Translations under genes and position numbers: made by a program
Notes under the pieces: model-generated
What the model was told of the DNA's origin: nothing
What the model saw: only the letters and a program-made list of their open reading frames with translations
The model's database searches: none
Part shown: one piece after another, positions 24,442 through 34,700 of the stretch
Position numbering within the stretch: the first letter of the stretch is position 1
How the letters are laid out: each line of letters opens with the position of its first letter
Assembly: GCF_902713425.1 (NCBI RefSeq)
Contig: NC_081202.1
Coordinates: 29,652,486-29,716,485, forward strand
DNA: 64,000 nt
Origin: Acipenser ruthenus
Taxonomy: Eukaryota > Chordata > Actinopteri > Acipenseriformes > Acipenseridae
Reading direction: 5' to 3'

Positions 24442-24960
24442 TTGCCTGCCAGTTAAATACTTGTTCTCAGGCCTCTATCAAAGTCACTGACATGTATTAT
24501 GTATGAAAGCAAACCACCGTACATTCATTTCTGAAACCTTTTCTTTCAACACAATAAGCCCAATTAAAAGTGAAAATTATATTTATTTTCCCCAACAATA
24601 ATATGAGATTAAATATTGTAATGTCCACTAGGCGGAGACATAATTCAGTTTCTAACACACCAGTACGTTCTTTTTATACAGTATGCACAGTCTTAAACAT
24701 AAATAATGTTATCTGCAAAAGTGGGTTACCATTGTGATATCTTAATCAATATTTCTTGATGAAACTGTTCTTGTTATAAAGTGTATTCTAATAACATTTG
24801 TACTTCTTTTTCACATTTTGTATTGTACTACGTTTAGTATTAGATAGTAACTTTGCATTTGTCACTTGTGTGATATTAGGCTAGTCTTGAGTGATAGTAT
24901 TATTCCATAATGAACCATGCAGTATATAAATTGCATATATATATATATATATATATATAT

Positions 24961-25310
24961 TTGCATGCCCCGGTAGCTAAATGCTTAGTTACGGCTCCTG
25001 GCAAAACCAAAGCCCATGGCCAGTATACAATATTTTTCTGTATGCGTTCTTTTCTGTTGAGCACTACTGACACCGTTGAAACGGTGAGTCTTAGGTCCCC
25101 TGCGGATACATTAGTCCAATCAATGCGTCTGAACCTGGTGTGTAATCACAAGGTAACTGCTCACTGTTAACACGTTTTAAGACGTTAATTCACGTTTTAA
25201 GTAATACAGTGTCCCCTTCAGACATGTTAAAGGAGAGATTCAGAAATAACATTCAAAACTATGCGCGAGTAAATACCATCCTAACTCCTAACATCCAAAA
25301 AAAAAAAAAC
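24961..25310 (+). repeat. TTGCATGCCCC repeat family, unit 3 (most complete)
   Basis: Starts TTGCATGCCCCGGTAGCTAA after a TA tract (24937-24960) and ends CTAACATCC plus a run of A near 25296-25307, about 350 bp. It is collinear with units 1, 2 and 4. TAGCTAAATG near the start resembles a Pol III A box, but I find no B box. Family unknown to me. Confidence 0.75.
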
Positions 25311-25330
25311 AATAATAGTAATATATATAC

Positions 25331-25473
25331 GACTCCATATCGTAGCTACCGGGGCATGCAAGACTCCATATCGTAGCTACCGGGGCATGCAATTATATAA
25401 TTGCATGCCCCGGTAGCTACGATATGGAGTCTTTCCATCCACCTCCGGTTGCTTCAACCGGAGGTGCATGCAA
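25331..25473. repeat. Palindrome cluster built from the TTGCATGCCCC end
   Basis: GACTCCATATCGTAGCTACC GGGGCATGCA occurs twice in tandem (from 25331 and 25362). The second copy is the left arm of a spacer-free perfect palindrome at 25360-25433 (centre AATTATATAATT). It overlaps a 73-bp segment, 25401-25473, with 8-bp inverted ends TTGCATGC/GCATGCAA. That segment also holds a hairpin with 12-bp stems (CACCTCCGGTTG, 25440-25451; CAACCGGAGGTG, 25455-25466) and a 3-base loop. Confidence 0.95.
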
Positions 25474-25498
25474 TATATATATATATATATATATATAT

Positions 25499-25732
25499 TT
25501 GCATGCCCCGGTAGCTAAATGCTTAGTTACGGCTCTGGGCAAAACCAAAGCCCATGGCCAGTATACAATATTTTTCTGTATGCATTCTTTTCTGTTGAGC
25601 ACTACTGACACCGTTGAAACGGTGAGTCTCAGGTCGCCTGCGGATACATTAGTCCAATCAATGCGTCTGAACCTGCATGCGCGAATAAATACCATCCTAA
25701 CTCCTAACATCCAAAAAAAAAAAAAAAAAAAA
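25499..25732 (+). repeat. TTGCATGCCCC repeat family, unit 4 (internally deleted)
   Basis: Follows a TA tract (25474-25498). It is the same as unit 3 up to GCGTCTGAACCTG, then jumps to CGCGAATAAATACCATCC and an A18 tail, skipping about 115 bp present in unit 3. The SINE at 25735 begins right after the A tail. Confidence 0.75.
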
Positions 25733-25734
25733 CA

Positions 25735-25925
25735 AGTAGTGGAGTAGTGGTTAGAGCTCTGGACTCTTGACCGGAGGGTCGTGGGTTCAATCACCGGTGG
25801 AGGACACTGCTGCTGTACCCTTGAGCAAGGTACTTTACCTAGATTGCTCCAGTAAAAACCCAACTGTATAAATGGGTAATTGTGGTAAAAATAATGTCAT
25901 ATCTTGTAACAATTGTAAGTCGCCC
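25735..25925 (+). mobile_element. tRNA-derived SINE, 3' truncated
   Basis: Head and body as in the copy at 24204; the element breaks off within the tail at TAAGTCGCCC. It starts directly at the A-rich tail of repeat unit 4, so it inserted there or was carried along with it. Confidence 0.88.
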
Positions 25926-27403
25926 AAAAGACGGAGCACAAGGAAGAAACACTGTATACGAGTACTGTTGTGTTAAAACAAAAAGTAGCTTAAAATGAAC
26001 AGCTGCATTTAAGAAACATAGAACAAGAACAGCAACAAATACTCTTAAGGTTTGTGCATTGCACACGTGCCATTAACAAAATGCCCTGGAAACTTAAAAT
26101 AAAGAAAAAAATTAATGAAGGGCTGTAATGCAGCAAAAAGCGCAAGAATTAAACAAACAAGGAAGTGAAAAAGTTACCGTACCACACTGAAGAAAGTTAT
26201 CTTTCGCCAATCAAATCGTAGAGTGCCTAAATAAAGTTTTGAGTCAACACGTCTGTTGCATCTTGCATCCCAGATATAATAACTTAGTTACATTGTTTAC
26301 CGTCAGCAGTTTAAGTATGATTTAATTGCACAAGATTCCAGATGAGTTGATAATATCTCTTCAGCCAAAGAAGCAGTCACAGTAATTTATGAGCACTGTT
26401 ACCATTATGTAAAACAGTACATAGCGTGAGTTTTGTATTAAAGCAGGGTCAGCTGTTGCAGGGAAAACAACGTGTATTTCTCAAACTGACCATTTAAAAA
26501 ATGTGACAGCAGAACACACAGAAATACTTGGAACTGTAATTAGGAAGTGTACCATGTACTGAAGCGTATTTGACTGCAGTAAACAAAAACAAGAAAAAAG
26601 CCATTCACTAAATTTAGCTCTTAGATTGCGCTAATGAAAATATGACAATGTGCTTTGCTGTGGTGTATTTAATATCGTAAATATAGCAGAACGAACTCAC
26701 TGCAATTTAAACTTGTTTTTACTTAAGAATAAACGGTATGTAAATCATAAAAGCTGTCTGTGTGACATGCTGTCAGATCAGGATGTCACTAACAATGAGC
26801 ATGGGAGCTCTAGCATGCAGTCTCCATATTACTGTACAGCTGTATACAATTAGAGGTGCGGTCACCAATTCCATACACAGCACTTGCAAAATATAAAACA
26901 TATAAACATGCGTGGTTTTTGAATAAATTAACCATTCAGCAGAATTAGGCAACAAACAAGCGAGTACAGACACAGATCTGGTTGTAATGGGGGTAGGTCT
27001 CGGTTTTACAATAGCAGTTTAAGATTGCACATAGTTACTGGTACACCTGGTGGTCCTTGCTGGAAACACTGGTACTTGAAATGAAAAGGTTGAAAACCAC
27101 TGTACTAGATAAATACAACGATCATAATTTAAACAACGTTACAGTCTGACTTGAAATGTAATGCAACAATTGTGACATTTTGAAACCAGATCTTGAATAC
27201 CAAACAAAGAGAAGCTACACTGTACCAACTGAAATACAAGTATCTCTAGCTTTGACATTTTTTGCATTCTGCGAATTTCAAAGAAATGTGTTTTTTTAAT
27301 GATAGTCTGCAGAATAGTTTCCATTACAATAAATCAGGCACCTCCAGATTGTCTTCAGGTAGGTTTTAAGATTGCAATGAACACAATATATCAGTCTTCT
27401 GTC
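25926..27403. other. Gene-free intergenic stretch
   Basis: AT-rich DNA with no exon-like open frame, no clear RNA gene and no repeat that I recognise. Open frames here are short, start in random context and lack codon bias. Confidence 0.5.
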
Positions 27404-27411
27404 CCCTAGAG

Positions 27412-27716
27412 CAGTGGTTCCAAAACCGGTCCTGTGTCTGCTGGTTTTCATTCCAACTGAGTTCTCAGCTACTTAACTAGACCCTTAATTGAATTGATAA
27501 TTTGCTGAATTAGACCTTTTTAACTGTTTTCAACTCTTAACAGTTGCATATTTCAAGTTAGCTATACCATTTTATAAGTAACTTGAACTCTGCAACTGTT
27601 TAAGAGCTGAAAACCATTAAGAAGCTCTAATTAAGCAAATTATCAGTGCAATTAAGGGTCTAGATAGAAAATCAGCAGACACAGTGGGTCCCCAGGACCA
27701 GAGTTAGGAACCACTG
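27412..27716. mobile_element. hAT-type MITE with exact 8-bp target duplication
   Basis: Starts CAGTGGTTCCAAAACCGGTC and ends GGACCAGAGTTAGGAACCACTG (inverted ends with some mismatches). CCCTAGAG flanks it exactly on both sides (27404-27411 and 27717-27724). An 8-bp duplication and CAG...CTG ends are diagnostic of the hAT superfamily. It is 305 bp, non-coding and itself largely self-complementary. Confidence 0.93.
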
Positions 27717-27844
27717 CCCTAGAGGATTGCTAAACAAGGTGTTAAGTTAGTCCAAGTGCTATACTAACTTGTTACTCATATGAAAAGAACCCCCTTCATG
27801 AGTATTTTCAGCATATTTCAACAAAGTGTTTTTAAAATTGTTTT

Positions 27845-27975
27845 TATTATGAATTAGTCATTTAGCAGACACTAAATTACAGAGACTAGGGGGTGAACTG
27901 TGCATCACAACTGCTGCTGCAGAGTCACTTACAATAAGACCTTGGTTTTACGTCTCATCCGAAGCTGGTACTCAA
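27845..27975 (-). mobile_element. SINE fragment with L2-like tail
   Basis: Reverse of the SINE type at 10581: TCATTTAGCAGACAC, ACAGAGACTAGGG and CTGCAGAGTCACTTACAA match its tail half. The tRNA head is absent. Confidence 0.6.
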
Positions 27976-28851
27976 CTTAATACAGAACTAAGGACTAAAT
28001 TTGCAGGTTGGTTGCAATTGACCATCTGAGATCAAGGGTTCTATTTGGAAATAAAATTCCCACGGCTAAGCAGCAAATGAATAAAATCGCTGTAAAAGCA
28101 GATTAATTCTGCCAGAACTCTCAATGCTTTACTTGTTCCTTGTTTCCTTGTTGAATGAGTAAAGCTTGTATAAAACATGCCTCATGTGATTATACTTTAT
28201 TGTTTGTGCTTTGGACAGTTTTGTACTGTTGTTTTATTACAATATGTCTTGAAAGCACCAAGTTGGCTGTTGGATGTGCCAGCATATTCTAAGCAGCTGC
28301 ATTCGTTGAGCAGTGACCACACTTAGCATGTGATCTTGGATGGCAATGATAAGGCTCCAGTGGGGTGGCACAATTTTACCAAAGTATCATAATGATGGTA
28401 TGAACTAATACAAACTGGTAATACATTGCTTATCATGGAACCATATTTATTCCAGATCCATTGTGCTGCCATTGCTCGTAATACTGTGGTCTGTTGACGA
28501 TTCTGATAGATTTCTTCAGGATAATTCGAGTGGCATGAAAATGGTATCCAAATTGCATTTGTTAAACTTTTCTGCAAGAAAAAGGACCCGCCACAGACTT
28601 TCACAGACACTGTAGTAAAATGCCTTGCATTTAAAAGTAGCACCTTGTGTAGTTTAAAAAAAAACAAAACATGTTTTGACGTATTTAAGAGGGAAATATC
28701 AGATTAGTTGTGTTTCCTGTAAAACTTGATTATTAAAATACTAACAACATTGTGTGAAAAAAGACAGTGGTTGACTCACAAGGGCAACACTATCTTACCC
28801 GTCACTGCCCCCTTTCTAGTCCCTAAACTCTAACCTGTCAGTTATATAACC

Positions 28852-29462
28852 TTCCAAGCTCTCAGGTCTAACCACTTGGCCACACTGTCTCCTGGTCCTT
28901 TAATTCTAATCACTAAGACACACTGCCTCCTAATCTTTCAGTTCCAAACACTAGGCCATACTTCCTCCTAGTCCCTTAGCTCTAACCCCTTGGCCACACT
29001 GCTTCCAAGTCCCTCAGCTCTAACCCCTTGGCCACACTGTTTCCAAGTCCCTCAGCTCTAACCCCTTGGCCACACTGCTTCCAAGTCCCTCAGCTCAAAG
29101 CACTAGGCCACACTGCTTCCAAGTCCCTCAGCTCAAAGCACTAGGCCGCACTGCTTCCAAGTCCCTCAGCTCTAACCCCTTGGCCGCACTGCTTCCAAGT
29201 CCCTCAGCTCTAACCCCTTGGCCACACTGCTTCCAAGTCCCTCAGCTCAAAGCACTAGACCACACTGCTTCCAAGTCCCTCAGCTCTAACCCCTTGGCCG
29301 CACTGCTTCCAAGTCCCTCAGCTCTAACCCCTTGGCCACACTGCTTCCAAGTCCCTCCGCTCAAAGCACTAGGCCGCACTGCTTCCAAGTCCCTCAGCTC
29401 TAACCCCTTGGCCACACTGATTCCAAGTCCCTCTGCTCAAAGCACTAGGCCACACGGCTTCC
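28852..29462. repeat. 38-bp minisatellite, about 16 units
   Basis: The unit is CTTCCAAGTCCCTCAGCTCT AACCCCTTGGCCACACTG, with a second unit type carrying CTCAAAGCACTAGGCC in the middle. The left units are more diverged (from about 28850), the right units nearly identical. Types alternate, and a three-unit block (T, T, A; 114 bp) is repeated around 29160-29390, a higher-order period. The reverse complement of a unit, CAGTGTGGCCAAGGGGTTAG AGCT, resembles the head of the tRNA-SINEs here (GCAGTGTGGAGTAGTGGTTA GAGCT), so the array probably grew from a SINE head. Confidence 0.95.
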
Positions 29463-30052
29463 CAGTCATCCAAATTGTGCCACGGAAAACAAAACAAAAA
29501 ACAGCTTATCCTTCTTAATATGAAGTTTCACAAACTTTTTCACACTAAAACTGTAACACAATTATAAAGATCGTCATGTGCTGACAATGAGCGAGTAAGG
29601 TCCTGTGCTACAACATGTTGGAAACTTGGTTTGAAAACTGGATGAACTGTAGTAGCAAAGTAGTACCTCTAGGTGGCGATAAAGACTGACCAAACAACCA
29701 CCCCCAATTTAAACACACTTTCAACGATCAAGCCTACACTGCAAGAAATGAGCAGCAGCTCCTGAACTCAGATGAAAGTGCCTTAGCACACACATTTATT
29801 AACAAAATATTAAATAACAACGCACTACTTGAGTAATTGCAATAAAGGAAACACTCATCAACAAAATGTAATAAATAAAAAAACGTGCATTTTGTCGAAG
29901 TAACTGCAATACGAAACACTCAAAATGATTTCAAACATCATAAAAACGTAAGGGAACACTAATAAAATAAAATAAACTTTGAAGCCACTTAAGAAACCAG
30001 TCCTTGAAGAACAATTAGCAGAGTATAGCTTCACCAGCAATGGCAGAATTAT

Positions 30053-30161
30053 CAGCTGCTTTCACACACTCAGATTAACACTAGTCTTGGATCACTTATA
30101 ACATTAATAATAACATTAGGTAGCCCAAGATTAGTGATGATCAGGGTCTGTGAAATCAGCC
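30053..30161. mobile_element. Palindromic MITE, family B (copy 2)
   Basis: The left part CAGCTGCTTTCACACACTCA and the right part CAGGGTCTGTGAAATCAGCC pair imperfectly through ATTAACACTAGTCTTGGATC and its reverse. Same family as 19317-19420, more diverged. Confidence 0.65.
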
Positions 30162-30572
30162 GTATGGGTTTGCACAGTGTTCTCTATTAGGCAGCATACT
30201 GTCCAGGTCTGAAATACGGTAGTGCCACGAGACTGCAAATGGATTATCAGCAGTGTGTATTAGTTCATACTTTTGTGACACCATGTATGTGAAAATATTG
30301 TTTATCTATGGGATGACAGACCACCCGGGGGAGACCCTAACAGGGACAATAGACAGTGACGATGTCAAGCCATGGGGGCTTGTGTTAATATCAAAGCTCA
30401 TTCACTGATTTTAGACACGTTGTTTACATTTAAAGTTACTGTTAGACTATCGTTGCTAAGATTTTCTTAGAGCTAAAGGAGAGTTGAGTTATAAAAGCAA
30501 AACACAAAACTAAATGGTTATTGATTTCATAAACTTTTTTCCTGTGTGCGTCATGCCAAAATGGAACTGTGC

Positions 30573-30778
30573 ACCGGAGGGTCGTGGGTTCAATCCCAGG
30601 TGGGGGGACACTAGTGCTGTACTTTACCTAGATTGTTCCAGTAAAAAACCCAACTGTATAAATGGGTAATTGTAAGTAAAAAATTATGTAATGGTATGTA
30701 AAAAATAATGTGGTATCTTGTAACAATTGTAAGTCGCCCTGGATAAGGGCGTCTGCTAAGAAATAAATAATAATAATG
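30573..30778 (+). mobile_element. tRNA-derived SINE, 5' truncated
   Basis: Begins inside the head at ACCGGAGGGTCGTGGGTTCA (B box kept, A box lost) and has the full body and tail TAAGTCGCCCTGGATAAGGG CGTCTGCTAAG(AAT)n. A short duplicated stretch (TATGTAATGGTATGTAAAAAA) lies in the body. Confidence 0.88.
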
Positions 30779-31609
30779 TTAAAATGGCTTGCATAGTCAT
30801 ATCAGTTTTCTAACTAAAGCCACGCTGCGCATCAATTTGGAATACCTTCATTTCTAAATTGGTGGAGGTGTGCCGTTCAGAAAGCTTACTTCGTTCTGAT
30901 TGGGTATTTGTTATTGGGGAAAACTTCTCATTACCTAGCTGAACAAGGATTGGTAGACTTGTTTCTAATGGGCGTGGTTATAGATTTTATGAGATAATAC
31001 AGTCGCTTTTATGTTTATAAATGAAAAAAACAGGTACCGGCAAATATTTAAGGAAAAAGTGGAAAACCGTTGGTAAATGCCATAATAATATATACCTCAT
31101 TTTTAAATGTATTTATTATTGAAGAAGGAAGAAGGCATCAAAAAGAAAAAAGTTTAAAAAGGTGTTATCTGTCTTTGAGGGTATTGTTGAGGTTTGAAAC
31201 TGCCCCCTTTAAATAGAGGGGTCAAGGAGGACGTGGCTTTGGAGAGTGAAGGGAAAATAAACAAGCAAATAACAGCTGCAATCCAAAAAAATGGGTAGCA
31301 GAGAACGTCTCCTTAACTGAAGGCTGAAGACAAAAGGCAAACACGCAAAAGGAAACAACTACACTTCTATATACTGTAACAAGTCAAGAAAAATAACAAC
31401 ATACAAAACTACAACGATATTGTATAAAGACAACGTATAACAAAAAGCGAAAAAAAGATAATGCTACATATCAAACTAAGAATAAATTAAAGGGAAACAA
31501 AGTCATTATAAACTGAATAATAAGTTCATCGCGTTTGGAATTTCGTCAGCTACCGAATTTTGCTGGGTGCACCCCTCGAGGCCAGTTTGGTTCCTTGCAG
31601 ACTGACAGA

Positions 31610-31708
31610 ATGGGTTTGCTGAAGAAGTTAAGGGCAGCGAGGAAGTTATTGCTGGTTGTATTAATCCCTCTCGCCTTGCTACCGTTACCACTGATTCATC
31701 CTAGCAGT
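31610..31708 (+). CDS. SLC13A4: SLC13A4 exon 1
   Basis: MGLLKKLRAARKLLLVVLIP and the rest of the first membrane segment, ending IHPSS in phase 0 before GTAAGT. The ATG is in good context (ACAGAATGG). TTGGTTCCTTGCAG just upstream (31587-31600) looks like a splice acceptor, so the 5' UTR may be split. Confidence 0.95.
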
Positions 31709-34700
31709 GTAAGTACTTTCTAAAATAGTATTTTTAATGTTGCTTTCTGAGCTGTACCAGTTCTTAGTTAGATAACTTCTCCTGCTGCAGTGATTTTTAA
31801 GTCGACCAAGTGGCAACCAGGTTTCAAGAAGATGTAAACTTGCGTGACCCTGCAGCTAAAACTAGGAGTGTAGTGTGTAACCAAACACTAGGGTAAACAC
31901 GATGTTTTCACAATGAAGCCGAGTGCACTAAAAATGTTACTTTGATTTTACTTGGAAATATTTAAATAAGAACTGAAATCACGGGTTGATGAGTTACCGT
32001 ACGGAGTTTGTTTACATCGTCTCGGGTTACAATGAATGATCTGATTTATAAATCATTCCGAATGAGGTCATGTTGCTATTGTACCAACTGTATTTATTAT
32101 TTTGTTTTCTCGTGCTGGTTTTTCAATTTGCACGCAGCTTATAAAACACAAACTTAAGTATAAAAACTTACCAGACTATTAAAAACGTCTTCGTAGGGTT
32201 ACCATATGACTCCAGATTAACCGGACGCTTTGAGACAGACCGGAATTTCAAAATTCCCCCTAAATTGAAAGTAATTCACGTATAAATGAGCTCCACCTTT
32301 GCTGAGATTAATCCTGCTGTGGTGGAATTGCTTGGGCACTGCAAACAATTCACACTGATCAGCTGCTTCTGATCAGATCTTAATGAATGAATAGCTAATT
32401 TATCGACAGAGCAACGAGATGATGATGAAATTGTATTTGCAGAATAAAATGGGCGATTGAATTTTAACAAACAGAAAAAAATAGCGACTGGCTGCAATTC
32501 ATTCTTGGTATAATACAATTATTTGACGCGCATGCGGGTATTTAAGCACCATTATTAATTGTAGCTAAGGATGGTTCATTTACACCTTCATTTATTTCAA
32601 TTTAGGGGCAAGTTTGAAATCCCGTTCTGTCTCACAGCGTCCGGTTAATCTGGAGCCACATGGTAACCCTAAATTCAGTCACAGCAAGATCAATTCACTA
32701 TACAAATGAAAGCATATCTTCTACCTCTTAATCTTAAAACAAATGCTCTTCACCAACTTTGAAACTTTTACTTAACTTTGCCATTGGGCTTTGTCAGGTG
32801 TGCACAATTAGCCCCTAGAATGACAGCCTCATGTAGCCTTACATTCTGTATATCAAAAATAATAACCCTGTATGTTTTTAAAACCCTATAGAGGACTATA
32901 AATGACTTGCAATGTTATGGGTCAAGAGGACCACATTCCTGGTAGGTGTTTCTTCCATTTGCGTTGATGATACTGACTGTGCAGCACATGTGATTGAAAA
33001 CCTAATGCCAGGGAAATGTTTGCATGCAAAAGAAAATATGTGTAATTCATGCCCCACATGTTGACAAAGTGTCTGAAGGTTGTACACATTTCCAGTTTGA
33101 CCTGTTTTTTCTCAATTTTAAAGGACTTTTAAATTGCTAAATGGTGTATGTCACTGACTAAAGAGTTTGAGCAACCCCAGTTGGTTTGCTTGAGCTGGAA
33201 TGACCCTATGGGCAAATCTGAAGGATTTCTTATAAAAATGGTATAATTTTATAGTTTAAAGTACAGAACATGGTATACATTAAGAAAAGTTTGCACAAGC
33301 ATGGGAAGTGAATTGTTTGTGTTTTAAACATTTTCTTCCTTTGATACCTGGCAGATACCTTCTTTAAAATGTATGATTTATAGTGAACAAATCTAAAAAA
33401 AAAAAAAAAAAAAGTTAACACATGATAAAAGACTCGTGTAGGGGTGAAATTGCCCACCTACAATGGTGAAAAAAATATGTCAATGGAGACATTTACATTT
33501 TGGCAAAATTTGCAGAGAGTAATTTTATGGAAAACCTCCATTACAGGCATGAATATATTGATATCCACAAGGTTCAGACATGGTCATTTTTGCCAAAATC
33601 TGCAATTTTATTTTTTTCCCTCGTGTATGCAATATTTGATAGAGTTCTTTACTAAGCTGAGTAACACACAAGCTTGACATGTTGGTTACAAATTTTGCCA
33701 CACTACATTTCGGGCAGCCAATTTTCCACCTTGCTTAAAGGATTGACTCAGAAATGCCTGGCCTCATTTGCTACTTTTCAAACATTTGACTGTTTTACTG
33801 TTATTATGTAGGTGAGTAGTCTTATGTGTAACTGGAGTGACAACATTACCAAATTGGGGGTTTAAATTAACAGTAACAACTGCCAGTAACAGTTGATCTG
33901 CAGAGGTACAATGACACTGTAAAATAATGACCAGTTCTGGAGCTATTATCTGGATTTGAAGTGCAGTAAAAGGTTGTGTACCACAATCCTGCTCAACTGT
34001 ACTACATTCCTCCAAAGTTCAGCATTCTGGGTACTCGATCAGAAAGCAGGGTACAAGGGTCATTTTCGCTGTAGTGACACAGTATATGATTGGCTGAAAT
34101 TCTCTTGATGTTCTGGGTCTTCTATCTTCGTTTTCTATCTTCGTTTTTTTCTTCTCTTCTTTTTCTTCTCTCCATCTCCTTTTTCTTTTTCTTCTCTCTT
34201 TTTCTTCTTTTTTCTTTTTCTTCTCTCTTTTTTCTTTTTTTCTGTAAGCTTCAAGATAGAGTTTAATCCCTGGTTCCCATATGACTACGCCATTTAAAGG
34301 CAGTTTGTGCAGTAGCTAGGTTACGTGACCATTGTCTGTGCATTTAAAGGTGAACAGCTTTGTAATGTCCAAGAACTTCTTGCACATACAGCTATGGCAA
34401 ACTTTTTGCATCACCTAGAATTTTAGGATTGAGACATAATTAAACAAAAAAACCAAACATAATTTAGATATTTTATTTAACTTCACGTAATCCAAGAAAC
34501 TACACAATTATGTAGGGTGATGCTAAACTTTTGGCCATCATGGAATACAAAACAATTGCAACCTGTACAGTGACCTCTATGTACCTTTTGGAGTCTAAGA
34601 TTTAATGAAGTATTTGTCAGAACCATGACATTAACACGGGTCCAATGAAAGCAAATACACATAGATACATTGCTGAGAGATTTAATTAGGTTTTTACCAT

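Noticed and set aside
29066-29460. CRISPR-like regular array
   Set aside because: Units are directly adjacent with no unique spacers; it is a minisatellite in a vertebrate genome.
29066-29518. 150-codon open frame with a repeating PSPSAQSTRPHCFQVPQLKA-type protein
   Set aside because: It is the 38-bp minisatellite read through. Because 38 is not a multiple of 3, the frame cycles through all three frames of the unit every 114 bp and stays open by composition.
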